Shown here: positions 59,661-64,000 of the stretch, in pieces
How the letters are laid out: the number at the start of each line of letters is the position of its first letter
How positions within the stretch are numbered: position 1 is the first letter of the stretch
Translations under genes and position numbers: made by a program
The notes under the pieces: generated by a model
Told to the model about the DNA's origin: nothing
The model's input: the letters and a program-made list of their open reading frames with translations, nothing else
Database searches by the model: none
Origin: Streptomyces venezuelae
GTDB taxonomy: Bacteria; Actinomycetota; Actinomycetes; Streptomycetales; Streptomycetaceae
NCBI RefSeq assembly: GCF_008642355.1
Contig: NZ_CP029193.1
Span: 6,720,001 to 6,784,000 of the forward strand
Direction: 5' to 3'
Length of the DNA: 64,000 bases

Positions 59661-60868
59661 TGACGGTAGCCGCTCAGGAAGCGGCCGATGCGGCTGATCG
59701 CCGCGTCCAGGTCGTCGGCGTACGGAAGCGTGAGGATGCGGAAGTGGTCGGGGCGGGCCCAGTTGAAGCCCGTGCCCTGGACGACCTGGATCTTCTCCTG
59801 GAGGAGCAGGTCGAGCACGAACTTCTCGTCGTCGTGGATCCGGTGGACCTTCGGGTCCAGGCGCGGGAACGCGTACAGGGCACCCTTCGGCTTCACGCAC
59901 GAGACGCCGGGAATCTCGTTCAGCTTCTCCCAGGCCCGGTCGCGCTGCACGTGCAACCGGCCTCCGGGCACGGTGAGTTCACGGATGGACTGGCGGCCGC
60001 CGAGCGCGGCCTGGATGGCGTACTGCGCGGGCGCGTTCGGGCACAGCCGCATGGAGGCGAGCATCGTCAGCCCCTCCAGATAGCTCTTGGCGTGCTGCTG
60101 CGGCCCGGTGACGACCATCCACCCGGACCGGAAACCGGCGACCCTGTACGTCTTCGAAAGTCCGCAGAAGGTGAGGACGACCAGGTCGGGGGCGAGGGCG
60201 GCGACGCTGTGATGCACGGCGTCGTCGTACAGGATCTGGTCGTAGATCTCGTCGGCGAAGACCATCAGGCCGTGCCGGCGCGCCAGGTCGAGGATGCCCT
60301 CCAGGATCTCCTTCGGATAGACCGCGCCCGTGGGGTTGTTGGGGTTGATGATCACGACGGCCCTGGTGCGGTCGGTGATCTTCGCGGCCATGTCGTCGAG
60401 GTCGGGGTACCAGTCCGCGGACTCGTCGCACACGTAGTGGACGGCCTTGCCTCCGGAGAGGGTCGTCACGGCGGTCCACAGGGGGAAGTCGGGTGCCGGG
60501 ACGAGGACTTCGTCGCCGTCCTCCAGGAGGGCCTGTACCGCCATCGTGACCAGTTCGGACACGCCGTTGCCGAGAAAGACGTCGTCCACGGAGACGTCGT
60601 CCAGACCGAGTGCCTGGTAGCGCTGGGCGACGGCACGGCGGGCGGACAGGACACCGCGCGAGTCCGTGTAGCCGTGCGCCCGGGGGAGCATCCGGATCAT
60701 GTCCTGGACGATCTCCTCGGGCGCCTCGAAGCCGAAGAGCGCGGGGTTGCCGGTGTTGAGGCGCAGGACGCTGTGGCCCGCCTCCTCCAGCGCGTCGGCG
60801 TGTTCGATGACGGGGCCCCGGATCTCGTAACAGACCTCGCTGAGCTTGCTCGACTGCCGGAACTCCAT
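59657..60868 (-). CDS. PLP-dependent class I aminotransferase (AlaA-like)
   Basis: A 403-aa fold-type I enzyme resembling alanine/aspartate aminotransferases. It has LRLNTGNPALFGFEAPEEIVQDM, GYTDSRGVLSARRAV, the PLP-binding IINPNNPTGAVYP, the Asp-Tyr pair FADEIYDQI, and the catalytic Lys in TFCGLSKTYRVAGFRSGW. The C-terminal Arg lies in NWARPDHFRILTLP. ATG 60868 is used; the frame opens at 60964. It heads the aminotransferase-C39-FAD operon, divergent from an HxlR regulator with operators in the 94-bp gap. Confidence 0.94.
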   Translation of the reverse strand: MEFRQSSKLSEVCYEIRGPVIEHADALEEAGHSVLRLNTGNPALFGFEAPEEIVQDMIRMLPRAHGYTDSRGVLSARRAVAQRYQALGLDDVSVDDVFLGNGVSELVTMAVQALLEDGDEVLVPAPDFPLWTAVTTLSGGKAVHYVCDESADWYPDLDDMAAKITDRTRAVVIINPNNPTGAVYPKEILEGILDLARRHGLMVFADEIYDQILYDDAVHHSVAALAPDLVVLTFCGLSKTYRVAGFRSGWMVVTGPQQHAKSYLEGLTMLASMRLCPNAPAQYAIQAALGGRQSIRELTVPGGRLHVQRDRAWEKLNEIPGVSCVKPKGALYAFPRLDPKVHRIHDDEKFVLDLLLQEKIQVVQGTGFNWARPDHFRILTLPYADDLDAAISRIGRFLSGYRQ

Positions 60869-60905
60869 GCGCTGCGCCTCCCGTGGCGAGTACTGCTCGG
60901 TGTCG

Positions 60906-60955
60906 CTTGGTTTTACCAAGTTCCCGCTTGGAAAGTCCAACGACTTGCTTAGACT
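60906..60955 (+). promoter_or_regulatory. HxlR/aminotransferase divergent control region
   Basis: Two palindromes are centred exactly 21 bp apart: CTTGGT-TTT-ACCAAG (60906-60920) and TTGGA-AAG-TCCAA (60928-60940). The second overlaps a -35 TTGGAA (60928-60933). A 16-bp spacer and -10 TAGACT (60950-60955) follow, seven bases before the HxlR ATG at 60963 (leaderless geometry). Autorepression by HxlR and control of the aminotransferase operon are likely. Confidence 0.6.
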
Positions 60956-60962
60956 ATGCCGC

Positions 60963-61628
60963 ATGCCACCTCAGCCGCCCCGGCCGAACGCCGCCGCCCG
61001 GTCCCGCCGAAGCTACGACCAGTACTGCGCCGCCGCCCGAGGTCTCGACGCCGTGGGCGACCGCTGGACCCTGTTGATCGTCCGTGAACTCCTCGCGGGC
61101 CCGCGCCGCTACACCGACCTGCACGCCGACCTGCCGGGCGTCAGCACGGACGTCCTCGCGTCGCGCCTGAAGGACATGGAGCAGCAGGGCCTGAGCACCC
61201 GCCGCAAACTGCCCCCGCCCGCGTCGGCGTTCGTCTACGAACTGACCGAACGGGGCCGCGCATTGCTCCCGGTCCTCAAGGCCCTCGCCGCCTGGGGCGC
61301 CCCCGCCCTCGCGGAACGCAGGCCCACGGACGCGGTGCGGGCGCACTGGTTCGCGCTGCCGCTCCTCGGGTTCCTGGCGGCGCTGGACGCCGAAGGGGTG
61401 CTGGAGGTGCGGCTCGACGAGGGCGTGTTCCACGTGCGTGCGGGTGCGAGCGGTGAGGGGTACGGCGAGGGCGAGGCCCCGGAGGAACCGGACGCCCGGG
61501 TGGCTCTGGACGCCGCGACATGTGCGGCCGTCGTCCGGGGCGAACTCACCCTCGGCGAGGGCGTACGGGACGGCCGGATCGAGCTCAGCGGTGACGGCGT
61601 CCTGGCGAAGGCCCTGCGTGAAAGCTGA
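60963..61628 (+). CDS. HxlR-family winged-helix regulator
   Basis: A 221-aa regulator. The HxlR winged helix lies at 18-110 (YDQYCAAARGLDAVGDRWTLLIVRELLAGPRRYTDLHADLPGVSTDVLASRLKDMEQQGLSTRRKL), followed by an extended C-terminal sterol-carrier-like region (about 125-220), as in the MarR-like regulators of Streptomyces. ATG 60963 is leaderless. Divergent from and probably repressing the aminotransferase operon. Confidence 0.9.
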   Translation: MPPQPPRPNAAARSRRSYDQYCAAARGLDAVGDRWTLLIVRELLAGPRRYTDLHADLPGVSTDVLASRLKDMEQQGLSTRRKLPPPASAFVYELTERGRALLPVLKALAAWGAPALAERRPTDAVRAHWFALPLLGFLAALDAEGVLEVRLDEGVFHVRAGASGEGYGEGEAPEEPDARVALDAATCAAVVRGELTLGEGVRDGRIELSGDGVLAKALRES

Positions 61629-61646
61629 AGCGGCAGTATCCGGTTT

Positions 61647-61691
61647 CCGTTCCTAGGGGTCCTAGTTTTAACCTAGGGACCCTAGGAACGG
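61647..61691. promoter_or_regulatory. Large nested palindrome, TetR operator
   Basis: Two 19-bp arms (CCGTTCCTAGGGGTCCTAG and its complement, 17 of 19 positions matching) surround a TTTTAAC centre. The region contains four CCTAG half-sites. It ends 9 bp before the TetR ATG and overlaps its ribosome-binding site GGAGG (61690-61694). It could also act as a bidirectional terminator for the upstream HxlR gene. Confidence 0.75.
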
Positions 61692-61700
61692 AGGTTGTCC

Positions 61701-62303
61701 ATGGCGCGGGCCGGACTGACGGCGGAGCGGGTGACGATCGCGGGCGCCGAACTCGCGGACGAGGTCGGGCTCGACCGGCTGACGATGTCCCAGGTGGCGC
61801 GGCGGCTCGGTGTGAAGGACGCGAGTCTCTACGCGCACGTGCGCGGCCTGGAGGACCTGCGGGGACGCATCGCGCTGCTGGCGGCGGACGAGAAGACGAT
61901 CCGCATCGCGGAGGCCACGGCGGGCCGGTCGGGCAAGGACGCGCTGGTCGCGTTCGCGGACGCCTGGCGCGACTACGCCCGCCTGCACCCCGGCCGCTAC
62001 ACGGCCACGCAGACCCCGGTCGACATCGATCCCGCGCTGGCCGCGGACGCGCCGGGACCGCGACGCGCGGTCGAGCTGACCTACGGCATGCTGCGCGCCT
62101 ACGGCCTCGCCGAACCCGACCTGACCGACGCGGTCCGCCTGCTGCGCAGCACGTTCCACGGGTTCGTCGCACTGGAAGCGGCGGGCGGCTTCGCGCACAA
62201 GCGCCCCGCCCAGGCCTCTTGGAGCCGCGCACTCGACGCCCTGCACACCCTCCTTGAGCACTGGCCCACGTCCGAGAGCGAAACCGGAGAGAAGACGGCA
62301 TGA
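61701..62303 (+). CDS. TetR-family transcriptional regulator
   Basis: A 200-aa regulator. The TetR HTH is in LTAERVTIAGAELADEVGLDRLTMSQVARRLGVKDASLYAHVRGLEDLRGRIALL. The C-terminal ligand domain has LTYGMLRAYGLAEPDLTDAVRLLRSTFHGFVALEAAGGF, the WHG-type TetR_C_33 pattern. ATG 61701 has GGAGG six bases upstream. Coupled to the hydrolase gene by an ATGA overlap, and flanked by the large palindrome. Probably autoregulated and controls the hydrolase. Confidence 0.93.
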   Translation: MARAGLTAERVTIAGAELADEVGLDRLTMSQVARRLGVKDASLYAHVRGLEDLRGRIALLAADEKTIRIAEATAGRSGKDALVAFADAWRDYARLHPGRYTATQTPVDIDPALAADAPGPRRAVELTYGMLRAYGLAEPDLTDAVRLLRSTFHGFVALEAAGGFAHKRPAQASWSRALDALHTLLEHWPTSESETGEKTA

Positions 62304-63136
62304 CCGAGCCGACCGTCGGAACCCTGCGCGTGAACGGCGCGACCCTGCACTACGAAGTGCGCGGGCGGGGCCCGCTCCTGCTCCTGATACCGGGTGGCAC
62401 GGGCGGCGCCGCCTCCCTCGCCGCGGTGGCGGCCGACCTGGCCGACGCCTCCACGGTGGTGACGTACGACCCACGGGGAATGGGCGGAAGCACGCTTGAC
62501 GACCCGGAGACGGAACAGAGCGTGGCCGAGCACGCCGAGGACGCGGCCCGGCTGCTCGACCTGCTCTCGCCCGACGCGCCCGCCCGCGTGTTCGGCTCCA
62601 GTTCGGGAGCGATCGCCGCGCTGCACCTGCTCCTCGCCCACCCGGAACGCGTGCAATGTGCCGTCGTGCACGAACCGCCGGTCGTGGAGGTCCTGCCGGA
62701 CGCCGCCGCGCACCGCGCGCTGCTCGCGCGGGTCCAGGAGACGTTCCGTGAGCGGGGACCGATGCCGGCCATGGCCGTGTTCGCCGCCGGCCTGAGCAAG
62801 GACGGCGACACCGCCGACCCAGCACCCGCGACGGAACTCCCGCCGCAGGCGGCGGCACGGGCCGAGCAGACCCTGGGCGCCCTGCCGTACTTCGTCGGAC
62901 GCATCGTGCCCGCCTTCATGTCCTACGCTCCCGACGTCACCCGGCTCGCCACCCTGTCGGACCGGCTCGTGCTCGCCTGCGGTGAGGAGTCGCGCGGGGA
63001 ACTCCCCTACCGTCCCGCCGCCTTCCTGGCCGAGCGTCTCGGCACGGAACTCCGGCACTTTCCCGGCGGGCACACCGGCCTGACCACCCACCCGGCCGCG
63101 TTCGCCGAACGCCTCCGCGAGGCACTGCACGCCTAG
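62300..63136 (+). CDS. Alpha/beta hydrolase
   Basis: A 278-aa hydrolase. The oxyanion region is LLLIPGGTGGAAS, the nucleophile elbow GSSSGAIAA, the late acidic region LVLACGEESRGE and the catalytic His in HFPGGHTGLTTHP. The substrate is unknown; ester or lactone hydrolysis is typical. ATG overlaps the TetR stop by 4 bp. Its TAG stop shares CTAG with the stop of the convergent MMPL gene (63133-63136). Confidence 0.92.
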   Translation: MTEPTVGTLRVNGATLHYEVRGRGPLLLLIPGGTGGAASLAAVAADLADASTVVTYDPRGMGGSTLDDPETEQSVAEHAEDAARLLDLLSPDAPARVFGSSSGAIAALHLLLAHPERVQCAVVHEPPVVEVLPDAAAHRALLARVQETFRERGPMPAMAVFAAGLSKDGDTADPAPATELPPQAAARAEQTLGALPYFVGRIVPAFMSYAPDVTRLATLSDRLVLACGEESRGELPYRPAAFLAERLGTELRHFPGGHTGLTTHPAAFAERLREALHA

Positions 63137-64000
63137 AGGCGCGTGTGCCCCGGCCACCAGGCCACCCGCCCGATGTCCCGGACCAGCGCCGGTACCAGCA
63201 GGGACCGTACGACCAGGGTGTCCAGCAGGACGCCGAACGCGACGATGAACGCGATCTGCACCAGGAAGGCCAGGGGAATGACGCCCAGGGCGGCGAACGT
63301 GGCGGCCAGGACGACGCCCGCGGAGGTGATGACGCCGCCCGTCGCGGTCAGCCCGCGCAGGACCCCCTGCCGGGTGCCGTGGCGCGCGGACTCCTCACGG
63401 ACCCGGGACATCAGGAAGATGTTGTAGTCCACGCCGAGGGCGACGAGGAAGACGAAGCCGTACAGCGGCACCGACGAATCGGTGCCGCTGAAGCCCAGCA
63501 CGTGCTCGAAGACGAGAGCGGACACCCCCAGCGTCGCGACGAAGTTCAGGGCCACCGTGGCGACGAGGAGCACCGGCATCAACAGGGACCGCAGCAGGCC
63601 GACGAGGATCACCAGGATGATGGCCAGGACCACCGGCACGATGAGCGCGCGGTCTTCCTCCGCCGTGCGCTGGGTGTCGTACTGCTGGGCGGTGTAGCCG
63701 CCGACGAGGCTGTCGGGCCCGCCCGTGCGGTGCACCGCGTCGCGCAGCCGCGCCACGGTCCGCTTCGCGGCGTCGCTGTCGGCGGGATCCTTCAGCGTGA
63801 CGTCGACCCGCACCTTCCCCTGGACGACGCGGGGCTTGTCCTCCCCATCTCCCGGGCGGCCCGAGGCGGTCACCGGGGAGGCGTCGGCCACGCCCTCCGT
63901 GCGTTTCGCAGCGGCCGTGACCCGGTCCGTGCGGTCGGCGTCGGTGATCACGACGGCGGGGTTGCCCGAGCCGCCGGGGAAGTGGCGGCTCAGCGTGTCC
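63133..64000 (-). CDS. MMPL-family transporter, C-terminal part (5' end outside window)
   Basis: The last 288 residues of an RND-type MMPL exporter. It shows HFPGGSGNPAVVITDADRTDRV in the extracytoplasmic domain. Then come four or five TM segments: PVVLAIILVILVGLLRSLLMPVLLVATVALNF, the signature VPLYGFVFLVALGVDYNIFLMSRVREES with the conserved GVDYN Asp-Tyr pair, and VITSAGVVLAATFAALGVIPL. The frame is open to the end of the window. MMPL proteins move lipids or hydrophobic compounds, and TetR-regulated copies are common in actinomycetes. Confidence 0.92.
   Translation of the reverse strand, partial: DTLSRHFPGGSGNPAVVITDADRTDRVTAAAKRTEGVADASPVTASGRPGDGEDKPRVVQGKVRVDVTLKDPADSDAAKRTVARLRDAVHRTGGPDSLVGGYTAQQYDTQRTAEEDRALIVPVVLAIILVILVGLLRSLLMPVLLVATVALNFVATLGVSALVFEHVLGFSGTDSSVPLYGFVFLVALGVDYNIFLMSRVREESARHGTRQGVLRGLTATGGVITSAGVVLAATFAALGVIPLAFLVQIAFIVAFGVLLDTLVVRSLLVPALVRDIGRVAWWPGHTRL

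Noticed and set aside
63133..63136. Shared CTAG stop codons of the hydrolase and MMPL genes as a signal
   Set aside because: Two convergent TAG stops sharing a palindromic CTAG is a curious coincidence with no hairpin or other evidence of function.

Overview
The window is high-GC DNA with strong third-position G/C, frequent GTG and TTG starts, short intergenic gaps and many GTGA/ATGA overlaps. The gene content points to Streptomyces: a DUF397/XRE/RsbW-like developmental trio, an F420-type luciferase-like oxidoreductase, a GH46 chitosanase with its operator, a GAF-LuxR regulator beside acyl-CoA synthetases, and many small transcription factors. It reads as a chromosomal arm. I saw no integrase, phage structural gene, transposase, CRISPR array, rRNA or tRNA.

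Layout. 1-2108: end of the sulfate-activation operon (cysD-cysN). 2313-4824: an APC permease and a winged-helix protein. 4826-10203: a NarL-type two-component system divergent from a MacB/FtsX-type ABC exporter. 10228-14594: a GAF-LuxR regulator divergent from two translationally coupled acyl-CoA synthetases. 14572-17053: a broken GNAT gene, an MFS transporter and a double zinc-ribbon protein. 17153-31695: the metabolic core, a purine-salvage and glyoxylate locus. It holds gcl, hyi and glxR (glyoxylate to glycerate), katA, a DauR-like regulator, uraD-uraH-uricase (urate to allantoin), two NCS2 nucleobase permeases and an 8-oxoguanine deaminase-like amidohydrolase. A Shedu-like (DUF4263) nuclease gene sits inside this block. 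31791-37245: a pierisin/ScARP-like ADP-ribosyltransferase whose N-terminus resembles contractile-injection-system cargo, two NTF2-fold proteins, secreted proteins and a chitosanase. 37312-43238: GH89 alpha-N-acetylglucosaminidase, an MHS transporter, and PadR divergent from a MATE exporter. 43138-48435: the DUF397/XRE/HATPase cluster, a phytase, an IS30-type-HTH/MarR fusion regulator and a serine hydrolase. 48496-57619: assorted regulators, an aldo/keto reductase, a secreted EndA-type nuclease, a thioesterase, an F420-type oxidoreductase, a phosphatase and a two-gene VWA membrane operon. 57739-60868: a three-gene operon of aminotransferase, C39-like protease and FAD monooxygenase, divergent from an HxlR regulator. 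61701-64000: a TetR regulator, an alpha/beta hydrolase and a truncated MMPL transporter.

How the genes work together. Urate oxidase makes H2O2, and the catalase promoter carries almost the same -35/operator block as the urate operon promoter. The gcl and hyi promoters share a different 15-bp motif, TTCC-N7-GGAA, repeated exactly every 21 bp (two copies at gcl, three at hyi). The purine block therefore appears to be wired by two regulators: one for urate oxidation with peroxide removal, one for glyoxylate disposal. The most novel-looking single gene is the ADP-ribosyltransferase at 31791-32702. Its divergent neighbour has a SoxR/MerR-type palindromic promoter.

All assignments come from reading motifs by eye. 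No database search was run.
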